The notes: generated from the sequence alone by a model not told the origin. Shown: positions 33,547-43,449, numbered from the stretch's first letter. The stretch is DNA of 61,170 nt from Fusobacterium sp. (GCA_023662905.1 JAMPIJ010000008.1:1-61170); one strand, 5' to 3'. Numbers and translations: made by a program.

Positions 33547-35016
33547 ATGAAAAAGTTTATAAGTTTTATAATTATAATAAGTCTTTTAAGCCCATCTGCA
33601 CTAGCGTTGGAAGATATTAAGATTGAAAAAGGTGCGATGTTGAACCTGAACGATTGCATAAACATTTCGCTCAGTAACAGTCCGCTGGTAAAACGTACGA
33701 TTTACAACCTGCGCACGGCAAAGAATAATATTTCGATAGCAAAATCGGCATACACTCCGACGGTAAGCGCAGGCGTAGGGTACAACCAGACATTCAATTC
33801 TATGAGTGGTAACGGATATACAATGCAGACGAACCGAAACACACGTACATTCCCGAGTGTGAGCGCATCTATCAATCAAATGCTTTTCAACTTCGGCAAA
33901 ACTCTGGCGTCTGTAAAAATGCAAAAATACAATAAAATTGCTGCCGAATACGAATTTGATTATTCTGTTTTAACCACAACATTTGACGTAAAACTCAAAT
34001 ATTACGCTGTTCTAGCGGCAAAATCGGTTATGGATATTGAGCGTTCAAACGTACAGATTACGGAGCGCAACTACATCAGAACTCAGGCGTATTTTGACGA
34101 GGGAATCCGCTCACGTATCGACCTTGTTAATGCTGAAGTTAACCTGAGTGACGCAAAAGTAGCGCTTGTTCAGGCAGAAAACAACTACAAAAACGCACTC
34201 GTTGCGCTCAACAACTCAATGTACGTAGCTTATGCTCCTGAATACGAAATCACAAACACTGAAACTTTCAATCTTCCAAACCCTTATGTGCCTGTTAGCC
34301 TCACAAGAATCGCAAACGACAGAGATTTAAGCGAAGTTCCCGAAGCTGTCCAAGACGCGGTTTTGACATCAAGCGTTGAAAAAAGCAGGGTTCTGGAAGA
34401 TTATAAATTCCAAAAATACCCGTTCACATTTGAGGAATCCGTTGACCTTGCGATGAAAAACAGACCTGATTTAAAAGCGCTTTCATCAACCGTTAAAGCA
34501 ATGGAACAATCATTACTTTTCGTAAAACGCCAATACTTTCCGACGCTTTCCGCAAATGTCGGCTACGGGCTTGCAAACACTCAGCGCTATACAAACAACA
34601 GCATGAGTATTTCCGTAAACCTCAGCACTTCATTCAATATATTCCAGCTTCAAAAAGAAATCGACAACGCTAAAATTCAGGTCGAATCCGCTAAAAACGA
34701 AGTCAAACTTCTGAGCGAAAACCTATATTTTGACGTTCAAGGCGCATATATTGATATGATTCAACTGGAAAAACAAATCCCGCTTCTTGAAACAAAAGTC
34801 CGCCAAACTTTAGAAAACCTTGAACTTGCAGACGGCAGATACGAAGTAGGTTTGGGCGACTATATTCAGCTTCAAGACGCCCGCGTAAACTACAACAACG
34901 CACAGAACACCTACGTTCAAACGATTTATAAATACAACGTTGCACGCGCAACCCTCGAACAGGCAATCGCGCTCAACGAAGATGTAAAATTGACAGTAAA
35001 AGATTTAAAACTTTAA
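33547..35016 (+). CDS. TolC-family outer-membrane efflux protein
   Basis: 489 residues from the ATG at 33547 (GGAG 7 nt ahead), giving a clean signal peptide that ends PSALA. Two repeats of the outer-membrane efflux family are visible: LNDCINISLSNSPLVK and a second FEESVDLAMKNRPDLKAL, each followed by long coiled helices rich in Ala, Asn and Glu. It forms the outer-membrane channel of the tripartite pump with the next three genes. Promoter elements are not clear. Confidence 0.92.
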   Translation: MKKFISFIIIISLLSPSALALEDIKIEKGAMLNLNDCINISLSNSPLVKRTIYNLRTAKNNISIAKSAYTPTVSAGVGYNQTFNSMSGNGYTMQTNRNTRTFPSVSASINQMLFNFGKTLASVKMQKYNKIAAEYEFDYSVLTTTFDVKLKYYAVLAAKSVMDIERSNVQITERNYIRTQAYFDEGIRSRIDLVNAEVNLSDAKVALVQAENNYKNALVALNNSMYVAYAPEYEITNTETFNLPNPYVPVSLTRIANDRDLSEVPEAVQDAVLTSSVEKSRVLEDYKFQKYPFTFEESVDLAMKNRPDLKALSSTVKAMEQSLLFVKRQYFPTLSANVGYGLANTQRYTNNSMSISVNLSTSFNIFQLQKEIDNAKIQVESAKNEVKLLSENLYFDVQGAYIDMIQLEKQIPLLETKVRQTLENLELADGRYEVGLGDYIQLQDARVNYNNAQNTYVQTIYKYNVARATLEQAIALNEDVKLTVKDLKL

Positions 35017-35026
35017 GGATGAAAAA

Positions 35027-36193
35027 ATGAAAATCAAAAACTTTGAAATTTCGAATAAACAACTTGCGCTAATCGGCGTAATCCTTGCGGTTGTAGCGGC
35101 AAGCGGTGCGATGGTTAAGGCAAAATCCGCGCCTAAATACATCACCGAACCCGTTACAAAACGCACGATTACGCAAATAGTCGAAGCCTCAGGCACAATT
35201 AACCCTGTAAACACCGTCAGCGTAGGTTCAACGGTTTCAGGGCTTATCAGCGCGATTTATGTGGATTTCAACTCGGTCGTAAAAAAAGGCGAATTACTTG
35301 CCGAAATCGACCCGAGAACTTTCCAAGCGACAGTTGACCAAAACTTAGCGGCAATGAACAGCGCAGAAGCAACACTTGCAGAAGCTCAGGCAAAACTCGT
35401 AATGAGTACAAAAACTTACAACCGTTACAAAAATCTTTACGCGCGAAACTTTATTCCGCGCTGCGACCTTGATCAGGCTGAAAGTGACTACAAAGCAGGA
35501 TTAGCACAGGTTAACGCAGCAAAATTCAAAATTGCACAAACAAAAGCGCAATATGAACAATCACTCGTAAACCTCAACTATACAAAAATCATTGCGCCGG
35601 TTGATGGAATGATTATCTCCAGAGAAATCGACTTAGGTCAGCCTGTTGCCGCGACCTTGCAGGCTCCGCAATTGTTCACAATCGCGCAGGATTTAGAAGA
35701 AATGCAGATTGAAGTAAATGTTTCAGAAGCAGACATCGGCGACGTTAAAGAAGGTCAGGAAGTTATCTACACCCTAGATGGTTACCCGAACAGCGAATTT
35801 GAAGGCAAAGTCACACAGGTTCGTATTTCCCCAACAACGGTTTCAAACGTCGTAACCTATTCCGTAATCGTCAAAGTTGGAAACGAAGACCTAAAACTCA
35901 AACCCGGTATGACCGCAAACGTTTCAATCATAACCTCAGAAGAAAAAGACGCGCTTTGCGTTTCAAATAAAGCGTTAAAATTCACGCCGGAAAACAATCA
36001 ACAACGCTACGAACAACAAGGACTCTGGGTATCAGAACGCGGAAAACTTCATCGTGTAAACATCAAAACCGGTGCAAGCGACGACAATTTCACCCAGATA
36101 ATTTCTGACGAAATAACCGAGGGAACCCAAATTGCAACAGGTTCTACAAAAGCAAAACAGAAAAAACGTGGAGGAATGAGACCACCGCTATGA
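35027..36193 (+). CDS. MacA-like periplasmic adaptor (HlyD family)
   Basis: 388 residues. An N-terminal membrane anchor (QLALIGVILAVVAASGAMV), a lipoyl-type half (VSVGSTVSGLISAIYVDFNSVVKKGELLAEIDP), a helical hairpin (about 90-165), the second lipoyl half (KIIAPVDGMIISREIDLGQPV) and beta-barrel domains. It links the inner-membrane ABC transporter to the TolC-like channel. A basic tail ends the protein. AAGGATG ahead of the ATG. It overlaps the ATPase gene by 4 bp. Confidence 0.93.
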   Translation: MKIKNFEISNKQLALIGVILAVVAASGAMVKAKSAPKYITEPVTKRTITQIVEASGTINPVNTVSVGSTVSGLISAIYVDFNSVVKKGELLAEIDPRTFQATVDQNLAAMNSAEATLAEAQAKLVMSTKTYNRYKNLYARNFIPRCDLDQAESDYKAGLAQVNAAKFKIAQTKAQYEQSLVNLNYTKIIAPVDGMIISREIDLGQPVAATLQAPQLFTIAQDLEEMQIEVNVSEADIGDVKEGQEVIYTLDGYPNSEFEGKVTQVRISPTTVSNVVTYSVIVKVGNEDLKLKPGMTANVSIITSEEKDALCVSNKALKFTPENNQQRYEQQGLWVSERGKLHRVNIKTGASDDNFTQIISDEITEGTQIATGSTKAKQKKRGGMRPPL

Positions 36194-36882
36194 GCCTAAT
36201 CGAAGTCAAAAATCTTATAAAAACATACCAGACAGGTGAAGAATATTTTAACGCGCTGGACAATGTTTCGTTGAGCGTTGAACAAGGTGAATTCGTCGCG
36301 ATTATGGGAACATCGGGTTCCGGAAAATCCACGATGATGAACACGCTCGGAACCCTTGACCGTCCTAATTCAGGAAGTTATCACCTTGATGGCGTTGATG
36401 TTTTCTCGCTCTCGCCTGATGAACTTTCCGAAATCCGCAACGTCAAACTCGGCTTCGTTTTTCAAGGTTTCAATTTAATTTCGCGTACAACCGCACTGGA
36501 TAACGTGCAACTGCCTATGATTTATAAAGGGATTCCGGAAGAAGAAAGAATTGAACGCGCCCGCCACGCACTGAAAATCGTCGGGCTTGAAAAGCGCGAA
36601 ACCCACATGCCAAACCAGATGTCAGGCGGTCAACAGCAGCGTGTTGCAATCGCGCGCGCAATCGTCAACGATGCGCCGCTAATCCTTGCCGACGAACCGA
36701 CAGGGAACCTCGACACAAAAACAAGTATCGACGTAATGAATTTTTTCGTGGAACTCAACGAAGTTTATAAAAAAACGATTATTCTTGTAACCCACGAACC
36801 CGATATCGCAGAATACTGCAAACGCGTCGTTCGATTCAAAGACGGAAAAATCGTTTCCGACACAGTAAAGGTCAAAAAATGA
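36190..36882 (+). CDS. ABC transporter ATPase (MacB/LolD type)
   Basis: 230 residues. Walker A GTSGSGKSTMMN, Q-loop FVFQGFNLI, signature MSGGQQQRVAIARA, Walker B LILADEPTGNLD, and switch His in LVTHEPD. It powers the permease encoded next; in MacB the two parts are fused, here they are separate genes. 4-bp overlaps on both sides show tight coupling. Confidence 0.95.
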   Translation: MSLIEVKNLIKTYQTGEEYFNALDNVSLSVEQGEFVAIMGTSGSGKSTMMNTLGTLDRPNSGSYHLDGVDVFSLSPDELSEIRNVKLGFVFQGFNLISRTTALDNVQLPMIYKGIPEEERIERARHALKIVGLEKRETHMPNQMSGGQQQRVAIARAIVNDAPLILADEPTGNLDTKTSIDVMNFFVELNEVYKKTIILVTHEPDIAEYCKRVVRFKDGKIVSDTVKVKK

Positions 36883-38108
36883 TAGATTTCAAATCAACGT
36901 TAAAAATTTCAATAAATTCGCTAAAAGTTAACAAAATGCGCTCAGCACTGACGAGTTTGGGTATCATTATCGGCGTAAGTGCCGTAATCATAATGCTTGC
37001 AGTCGGAAACGGGGCGAGTAAAAATGTTCAGAAAAACATCGAATCAATGGGCAGTAACCTGCTTACAATCCGCTCCGCTTCTGCAAAATCCGGCGGTGTA
37101 AGTATGGGAATGGGGTCAAAGCCAACTTTAACCCTCAAAGACGCCGACGCAATCAAAAAGAACGCCCGCGGAATAGAAGCCGTCGCCTCCGCCAGCACCG
37201 AATCCAAACAACTTACCTACGGAAACCAGAACTGGTCAACCACAGTTTACGGCATTGAGCCTGAATATTTATATATAAAAAATTACGAAATCGAACTCGG
37301 CCGCCGCTTCAACCGCGATGAAGTCAAAAACGGTTCTAAAGTTGCGATTTTGGGAAGCACCGTCGTCACAGAACTTTTCGGCGACGTCAATCCGATAGAC
37401 AAAACCATTCGTGTTGGCGGAACCCCGTTCAAAGTCATCGGCGTAATGAAAGAAAAAGGCTCAATGGGGCCGATGGATCAAGATGATTTAATTTTTATCC
37501 CGATTTTGACCGCACAGAAAAAAGTTTTCGGAACAAGCTTCCCTGGAACGGTAAAAATGATTGTCGTAAAATGCGAAGACGCTGACACCGTTTCACAGGC
37601 TGAAAAAGATATCAACGAACTTCTTGTCCTGCGCCACAGAATAGGTAAAAATCAGGACAACGACTTTGAAATCCGAAATTCAGCGGAATTTCAGGAAAAA
37701 ATCAAAGCCACAACCGCAACGTTTTCAATTCTTCTATTCTCAATCGCTTCTGTTTCGCTGCTTGTGGGCGGAATCGGGATTATGAACATTATGCTTGTAT
37801 CCGTCACCGAGCGAACAAAAGAAATCGGAATCCGTATGGCAATCGGCGCACGCGCTTCAGACATCCGCTGGCAATTCTTGATAGAATCGCTTCTTCTCTC
37901 AATCATCGGCGGGCTGATAGGCGTTGTTGTCGGCGTTGTAGGTGCAAAATCGGTTCAAATCTTTTCTACAGATTTAAGCATTTCGATTTCAGCGTTTTCA
38001 ATAATTCTTTCACTGGGATTTTCAGGGCTTGTCGGAATGGCATTCGGGTATTACCCCGCCCACAAAGCGTCACTCCTTAAACCTATCGACGCGCTTCGCT
38101 ACGAATAA
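36879..38108 (+). CDS. ABC transporter permease (MacB/FtsX type)
   Basis: 409 residues. One membrane helix near the N-terminus (ALTSLGIIIGVSAVIIMLAV), a large periplasmic domain (about 55-285) and three C-terminal helices, including VGGIGIMNIMLVSVTERTKE followed by IGIRMAIGARASDI, the FtsX/MacB coupling motif. Exports a peptide, lipid or macrolide-like compound; the substrate is unknown. Last gene of the four-gene efflux operon. Confidence 0.93.
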   Translation: MIDFKSTLKISINSLKVNKMRSALTSLGIIIGVSAVIIMLAVGNGASKNVQKNIESMGSNLLTIRSASAKSGGVSMGMGSKPTLTLKDADAIKKNARGIEAVASASTESKQLTYGNQNWSTTVYGIEPEYLYIKNYEIELGRRFNRDEVKNGSKVAILGSTVVTELFGDVNPIDKTIRVGGTPFKVIGVMKEKGSMGPMDQDDLIFIPILTAQKKVFGTSFPGTVKMIVVKCEDADTVSQAEKDINELLVLRHRIGKNQDNDFEIRNSAEFQEKIKATTATFSILLFSIASVSLLVGGIGIMNIMLVSVTERTKEIGIRMAIGARASDIRWQFLIESLLLSIIGGLIGVVVGVVGAKSVQIFSTDLSISISAFSIILSLGFSGLVGMAFGYYPAHKASLLKPIDALRYE

Positions 38109-38152
38109 CGATTTCGTAGCAATTTTTTATACTTTCATGTTTTTATAATAAT

Positions 38153-38533
38153 ATGGCAGTAGAATTAGAAGTAGGAAAACCAATTGATAACAACCGCGTA
38201 GAAGTTCGCGCGACATATAACGGCGCAAGCCGCAGGAATTTTAGCGTTCAACAGGACAAAAGCGACGAGTTTGTTTCCAGTTATAAAAAGTTGTACAACA
38301 AGGCGTCAATTATTTCAACGCTTGGAATGTGTGTTCTGGGCGGCTTAGGTGGTGTTGCAGGTGGTCAACTCGCAAAAAATGCAAGCAACAGCTGGGTACG
38401 CTGGGGCGCTGTAATAGCCGGTGGTCTTGCCGGTTATATTTCAGCAATTTTTGCGTCTGCAAAACCAATTCAAAACGCAGAGAAAAATATGCTTAACAAA
38501 TTCGGCGCCGAAGAGATTACTAAGACTTCTTAA
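38153..38533 (+). CDS. small membrane protein of unknown function
   Basis: 126 residues. A polar N-terminal half, then two adjacent hydrophobic Gly/Ala-rich segments (TLGMCVLGGLGGVAGGQLA and WGAVIAGGLAGYISAIFASA). Glycine-zipper-like spacing could let it pack in membranes. No family is recognised. No ribosome site; TATAAT is only 3 nt before the ATG, so start and promoter are uncertain. Its end overlaps the convergent trkH gene by 14 bp. Confidence 0.7.
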   Translation: MAVELEVGKPIDNNRVEVRATYNGASRRNFSVQQDKSDEFVSSYKKLYNKASIISTLGMCVLGGLGGVAGGQLAKNASNSWVRWGAVIAGGLAGYISAIFASAKPIQNAEKNMLNKFGAEEITKTS

Positions 38534-39980
38534 AGTTCCAGAAATCGCCCTGCAGCATAACAAGGAACGGGATTAATTCTAAACGGCCGATGTACATGTT
38601 GAAAATTAATATAACTTTTGACACAGGGTGCATTGCGTCAAAGCTTCCCAATGGCCCGATAAGTTCAGGGTAAGCAGGCCCGACGTTTCCAATTGATGAA
38701 ACCGCTGAGGCAAAGCCTAACAACAAATTCTGTTCTAAAATTGACAACACAATCGCTGACACAAGGATTATCAAGAAATAAAACATCACAAAGACGATAA
38801 TTTGCATTATAACGTCTTTTGGTACGATATTATTATCCATTTTTACATTTATAACAGCGTTCGGGTGGAGAATTTTTTGCAATTCAGTTTTCATCAATTT
38901 AAAGACGAGGCACCATCTTGTAATTTTGATACCGCCACTGGCTGAACTTGCGCAGCCTCCGACAAAAAACGCTAAGCCAAGGAGTAATTGGGATGTAAAA
39001 TTCCAACTCGCAAAATCAGAACTTGTGCTTCCGGTTGACGTCATCACGGAAATCACCTGATAATATCCGTGCAAAAGCGCTTCCTTAATATCAGTAAACC
39101 CGCCAGTAAAATAGAGCGATGCAGCAACAATTCCGCCCAACACAAGAAATACGCCAGTATAAACTCGAACTTCTTCACTTTTAAAAATATTCCACGGTCT
39201 GAGTTTTGATAGCGCCATATACTGAACGTTAAAACTCACGCCGGAAATAAAAATAAACGCCATTATAATCAAAGTTATTATGTTAGAATTATAGCCCATC
39301 GTGCTTTCAGGATTCGGCGAAAATCCACCTGCCGAAAGCGTTGAAAGTGAATTACAAAGCGCATCAAACGGGTGCATTCCAGCCCAGATTAAAAGCAAGG
39401 TTTCCAAAAGTGTGAACGCAACATAAATTTTCCACAAAGCGGACGCCGTGTTGCGAATACGCGGTGTAATTTTATCCTCTGTCGGCCCTGGGGCTTCTGC
39501 AAAAAACATCTGACGACCTGCAACGGCGAACTGCGGCAAAATCGCAATAAACAGGACGATAATCCCCATACCGCCAAGCCACTGGGTAAACGAACGCCAG
39601 AAGAAAAACGCGTGCGGATAATCAAAATGGGTCAAAATTGTTCCACCCGTCGTCGTAATTCCGGACGCCGCTTCAAAAAATGCATTCAGCGGGCTTAACC
39701 CCATCATCATAAACGGTGCCGCCGCGATTCCGCCCATCAAAAGCCACGAAAGAACAACAATAAAAAGCCCCTCGGACTTTTTAATATCGTTAAAATTGGA
39801 ATTACCTGCCACTGTTTTCAATATAAGCCCTAACAGCATACAAACAACCGCAGGGATTAAAAACGCGCTAATACTGGAAATTTCGCCGTAAAGAAGCGCA
39901 ACCACAATCGGCACCAGCATTACAAACCCGATGTAAATAATAACTAATCCGACTGCACCCAGTAAATAATTAAATCTCAT
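38520..39980 (-). CDS. trkH: TrkH-family potassium uptake channel
   Basis: 486 residues with about ten membrane segments. Four selectivity-filter-like loops are visible, for example GITTTGGTIL, STLSAGGFSP, MTSTGSTSS and SSIGNVGP. Potassium-transporting subunit, working with TrkA at the membrane. It shares one base with trkA (TAATG), so the pair is co-translated. Confidence 0.94.
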   Translation of the reverse strand: MRFNYLLGAVGLVIIYIGFVMLVPIVVALLYGEISSISAFLIPAVVCMLLGLILKTVAGNSNFNDIKKSEGLFIVVLSWLLMGGIAAAPFMMMGLSPLNAFFEAASGITTTGGTILTHFDYPHAFFFWRSFTQWLGGMGIIVLFIAILPQFAVAGRQMFFAEAPGPTEDKITPRIRNTASALWKIYVAFTLLETLLLIWAGMHPFDALCNSLSTLSAGGFSPNPESTMGYNSNIITLIIMAFIFISGVSFNVQYMALSKLRPWNIFKSEEVRVYTGVFLVLGGIVAASLYFTGGFTDIKEALLHGYYQVISVMTSTGSTSSDFASWNFTSQLLLGLAFFVGGCASSASGGIKITRWCLVFKLMKTELQKILHPNAVINVKMDNNIVPKDVIMQIIVFVMFYFLIILVSAIVLSILEQNLLLGFASAVSSIGNVGPAYPELIGPLGSFDAMHPVSKVILIFNMYIGRLELIPFLVMLQGDFWNFKKS

Positions 39981-41326
39981 TATTTATCCGTCCTATGGAA
40001 AAATTCCTTAATAACATCAGCATCCTCAGCTTTAGTGAAGATTATGAGCGTATCGCCGGTGTGAAGTTCCGTGTCGCCTTTCGGGATTAAAACCCCGTTT
40101 CCGCGCTGAACAACGCCAACAATCGCAGGTTTAGGGAAACGCATTTCCATAATTTTTTTGTTATTAAATTCAATTCCTAAATCAATCTCAAGAACCTCGC
40201 CTTGTCCCTGTTCAACAGTAGCCAGAATGCCGATATCGGACTCTTCAACGGCGTTCTTAACCTCGTTGAGTGCAGAGTTTTTCGCAGAAATCGCGATATC
40301 AACGCCGACTTTTTCAAACAACGGAATATTCAAAACCTTTGAAACCCGAGTAATCGTACGCTTTGTACCGAGTTGTTTCGCAAGAAGTGACGTCAAAAGG
40401 TTTCTCTCGTCATTGTTTGTAACGCTTATTGTAACATCGCTTGCGCCGATTTCTTCTTCATCAAGAAGTTTCAAATCCGTACCGTCGCCGTTGATGACGA
40501 GCGTGTTTTTGAGAATTTGCGACAAATAATCGCAGCGTTCGTATTTCTTTTCGATAATCTTAGTCTTAATCTTAACGGCTTCAAGGCTCTGCGCCAACAT
40601 CATTCCGACGTTTCCACCGCCGATAATCGTCACGGACTTAACGCTTTCCTTATCGTGGAAAAATGTTCCGGCAAGAATATCAAGCGAATGAGAAGTTCCC
40701 ATAAAAATAAGTTTGTCGTCAGCCAAAAGCGTCGTGTCACCGTTCGGGATAGAAAGTTCACCATTACGCGTAATCCCCACAATCAGCGTGTTTTTGGTGA
40801 AATTACACTCTTTAACCTTTTTATCAACAAGCGGCATACCCTCTTTGAGTTTGTATTCCAATAAACGCGCGCGGCCGTTTGCAAAAAATTCAACGTCCAG
40901 TGCCTGAGCAACCGTTACAATTCTGAAAATTTCCTGCGTCAAAAGCTCTTCCGGCCAAACGATTTCGTCAATAAAAAACTCGCAAAGACACATATCAGAA
41001 CGATCAACGTTCAAAACATTTCGATATTCTTCCTTTGAAACAAACGAAACAGTTCTCACACCGCTCATTTTCTTCGCAGTCAGACACGCAACAATATTCG
41101 CCTCGTCAACCGGTGTACAAGCGATAAAAACATCCGCGTTTCTGATATCAGCTTTTTTCAAAACCTCAACGTCAGACGCGTTGCCCTGAACAAAACCGAT
41201 ATCAAGTTTCTTAAACTCTTCGGTTTTATTTTCCTCTTTATCAATAACAGTGATATCATGGTCTTCAAAAAATTCTGTCGCAAGCAGACAGCCGATTTCC
41301 GTAGCACCATAGATTATAATCTTCAT
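39980..41326 (-). CDS. trkA: TrkA potassium-uptake regulator
   Basis: 448 residues made of two RCK units: MKIIIYGATEIGCLLA (nucleotide fold, about 1-130), an RCK_C domain (about 140-220), a second fold starting VTIIGGGNVGMMLAQ (about 232) and a second RCK_C. It gates TrkH by NAD(H)/ATP binding. The first glycine motif is GATEIG rather than GxGxxG; the second is regular. GGGGCGC ahead of the ATG. Confidence 0.94.
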   Translation of the reverse strand: MKIIIYGATEIGCLLATEFFEDHDITVIDKEENKTEEFKKLDIGFVQGNASDVEVLKKADIRNADVFIACTPVDEANIVACLTAKKMSGVRTVSFVSKEEYRNVLNVDRSDMCLCEFFIDEIVWPEELLTQEIFRIVTVAQALDVEFFANGRARLLEYKLKEGMPLVDKKVKECNFTKNTLIVGITRNGELSIPNGDTTLLADDKLIFMGTSHSLDILAGTFFHDKESVKSVTIIGGGNVGMMLAQSLEAVKIKTKIIEKKYERCDYLSQILKNTLVINGDGTDLKLLDEEEIGASDVTISVTNNDERNLLTSLLAKQLGTKRTITRVSKVLNIPLFEKVGVDIAISAKNSALNEVKNAVEESDIGILATVEQGQGEVLEIDLGIEFNNKKIMEMRFPKPAIVGVVQRGNGVLIPKGDTELHTGDTLIIFTKAEDADVIKEFFHRTDK

Positions 41327-41338
41327 GTGCGCCCCTCG

Positions 41339-41596
41339 CTAAAAGACAATATCCAGCGCCGAACAAACAAGCACTTGCAGAATTTGCAGAACAATCACCG
41401 CAACAATCGGCGAAAAGTCCAGACCGTTCACAGGCGGAATAAATCTTCTAAAAATATCCAGATACGGATCAGTAATATCTCTGATAAACTTCACCGGCTG
41501 TTTATAAATATCGATTCTCGGGAAGAACGACAGAAAACATCTGAGGATTATCACGAGGAAATAAAGTTCGAAAAGTTTTGAAACTGCGCTAACCAT
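41339..41596 (-). CDS. YggT-family membrane protein
   Basis: 85 residues with two membrane helices; between them FIRDITDPYLDIFRRFIP matches the YggT signature. It has been linked to osmotic tolerance and, in cyanobacteria and plastids, to membrane or nucleoid organisation. It sits directly upstream of trkA-trkH and may serve ion homeostasis with them. AAGGACT ahead of the ATG. Confidence 0.85.
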   Translation of the reverse strand: MVSAVSKLFELYFLVIILRCFLSFFPRIDIYKQPVKFIRDITDPYLDIFRRFIPPVNGLDFSPIVAVIVLQILQVLVCSALDIVF

Positions 41597-41608
41597 AATT
41601 AGTCCTTT

Positions 41609-42412
41609 CTACAGTTGTGAGTTCTTTTTAGTAAAAGCGCATTCACAATTGTTTTGTTCAACAGGTATTTTCTCTATCATACTGAATAATAGAGATTTCA
41701 AATTAGCGACATTGTTATTAAACACTTCTATAACAGCGTGGTGTGAAACCGGCGGAACATCGCCAACCAAACCAGCATCGTAGTCGGTAATAAGTGAAAT
41801 GTTCAACGGACACATATCCATTTCTTTAACAAGATAAGCTTCCGGAAACGCTGTCATATTGATAACTTCCCACCCCTGGTTTGTGAAGAATTTAGATTCA
41901 GATTTAGTTGAGAATCTAGGGCCGTTGATAACAACAACAGTACCGTTTTCGTGAACAGTAATTCCTAAATCCTTAGCGGTTTCGATAGCAAGTTTTCTGA
42001 GTTCAGGACAATAAGTTTCGGCCGCAGACGGATGAGTAACGATTGGCCCTTCAAAGAACGTTGATTTTCTGCCGTCAGTCCAGTCAACGAACTGATCGCA
42101 GATTACAAAATGCCCTGGTTCAACGTGTTTTTGTAAACTTCCTGCAGCGCAAGGAGAAATAACGCGTTTAACGCCTAAAGACTTCATCGCCCAAACGTTA
42201 GCGCGGTAGTTGATAAGGTGCGGCAAAATAGTATGGTTTCTGCCGTGACGCGGAATAAACGCAACTTTATGCGAGCCAATTTTACCGACAAAAGCACTGT
42301 CACTAGGCATTCCGTACGGGGTTTCAATTCTGATTTCTTCTACATCGTCGAGGAATTTATAAAATCCTGATCCGCCGAAAACACCGATTGTTGCAATTTG
42401 TTTATTCTCCAT
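41609..42412 (-). CDS. S-methyl-5'-thioadenosine phosphorylase-like enzyme
   Basis: 267 residues of the PNP/MTAP family: GVFGGSGFYKF start, IPRHGRNHTILPHLINYRAN, SPCAAGSL and INMTAFPEAYLVKEM. Cleaves methylthioadenosine (or inosine analogue) to recover methionine and purine. The MNTxxPE-type motif has Ala-Phe where Thr-Val/Gly-Met is more common, so substrate preference is uncertain. AAAAGGAG ahead of the ATG. Confidence 0.88.
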   Translation of the reverse strand: MENKQIATIGVFGGSGFYKFLDDVEEIRIETPYGMPSDSAFVGKIGSHKVAFIPRHGRNHTILPHLINYRANVWAMKSLGVKRVISPCAAGSLQKHVEPGHFVICDQFVDWTDGRKSTFFEGPIVTHPSAAETYCPELRKLAIETAKDLGITVHENGTVVVINGPRFSTKSESKFFTNQGWEVINMTAFPEAYLVKEMDMCPLNISLITDYDAGLVGDVPPVSHHAVIEVFNNNVANLKSLLFSMIEKIPVEQNNCECAFTKKNSQL

Positions 42413-42455
42413 CTTTTTCTCCTTTTGTTATTGATGGGAATATTTTATCACAAAG

Positions 42456-42483
42456 AATAAGGCGGGGCAAGCCCCGCCTTATT
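42456..42483 (-). terminator. terminator after the prepilin gene
   Basis: AATAAGGCGGGGC and GCCCCGCCTTATT form a 13-bp stem with a two-base loop, just past the prepilin stop. The core GGCGGGGCAAGCCCCGCC is used again at 43552-43573. Confidence 0.75.
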
Positions 42484-43449
42484 CTAACGTTTAACACATC
42501 GGACGCTCATGGCCTCAGTTCTCAATCTATCACTATTTGCATAACCTGATTCTAACCAGAAATACCACGCCTTAGTCGATGATATAACACTGGTTGTCCA
42601 ATACAACGCGTCGGTTACAGTTTGTGTTCCATCTTCAATCAAAAAAGTATTAACGAACAACGACGCCATCTCTTCCTTATTTGGCAAACGATATTCAGGA
42701 TCTGATTTTGTGCAGGCAGCGCCGGCCTCCGCCTGCTTATACTGCTCAGGAAGACTTCTGATTTGAGGGAACGGCCCTACTATCACCGAATCCGTAGGAT
42801 AAAATATTGAAATATATCCCATATCTTTACCAACAGTATTTGGCCCCTTTGAACCATTTAAGTCATAAACCAGATTCACACAAAGTTTTGTTTGATAATA
42901 AGTTTTACCTGTTTCGTTCATATCAGGAACGCATTTCCCATTATAAAAAACAATAATACTCTCACCATTAACCGTTTCAAAAGCAGCGGCATCAGAATCT
43001 TCTTGAGAATAAGAGTACCCCTCCCCGCCCTGACCAATAGCGGACATGTTGACAATTCTCGGGTTCAATTCTGACATTTTGGTCGGTGTCGAAATAGTAC
43101 CGCCATTTAATTTAACCATTTTGGACGCAATACTGCAATCTGAAATTTTGTCAGTAGAGCAAATATTATTTATCTTTAAAACCTTTGCAAGTCCTGCAGT
43201 CACAAATGTTTCCGCGTTAGCGTATCCGTTAACGCTTCCCATCAACGGAACCGCTTGAGAAATTCTCGCGAATAAAGCTTTTCGTTGTGTATTCCATGTA
43301 CGCTCATTAATGTTACCTGTCAGCGACGGCAATGTTATCGCAGCAACCACGCCAATAATTGTTAGAGATAAGAGTATCTCTGCCATAGTAAAAGCACCTA
43401 AGAGAGGCCCCCCCCCCCCCTCTAACATGTTTACAAGTTTTTTTTTCAT
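42484..43449 (-). CDS. prepilin-like protein with G13 tract, in frame
   Basis: 321 residues from the ATG at 43449 (AAGGATT 6-8 nt ahead). The leader KKKLVNMLEGGGGPLLGA is followed by FTMAEILLSLTIIGVVAA, the type IV prepilin helix with Glu at +5; the residue before cleavage would be Ala instead of Gly. The rest is a globular pseudopilin domain with several Cys and a C-terminus ending RCVKR, like the gene at 60163. The four glycines come from 13 G (43408-43420), the last 12 of them as GGG codons, in frame here. A second ATG at 43507 lies in another frame and would join the pilin at G12 (see findings). Confidence 0.88.
   Translation of the reverse strand: MKKKLVNMLEGGGGPLLGAFTMAEILLSLTIIGVVAAITLPSLTGNINERTWNTQRKALFARISQAVPLMGSVNGYANAETFVTAGLAKVLKINNICSTDKISDCSIASKMVKLNGGTISTPTKMSELNPRIVNMSAIGQGGEGYSYSQEDSDAAAFETVNGESIIVFYNGKCVPDMNETGKTYYQTKLCVNLVYDLNGSKGPNTVGKDMGYISIFYPTDSVIVGPFPQIRSLPEQYKQAEAGAACTKSDPEYRLPNKEEMASLFVNTFLIEDGTQTVTDALYWTTSVISSTKAWYFWLESGYANSDRLRTEAMSVRCVKR
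43408..43420 (-). repeat. homopolymer tract G13 in the prepilin leader
   Basis: Thirteen G on the coding strand between ATGTTAGA and CCTCTCTT. In frame with the start at 43449. The eight bases after it equal those after the tract in the TagB-like gene. Confidence 0.9.
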
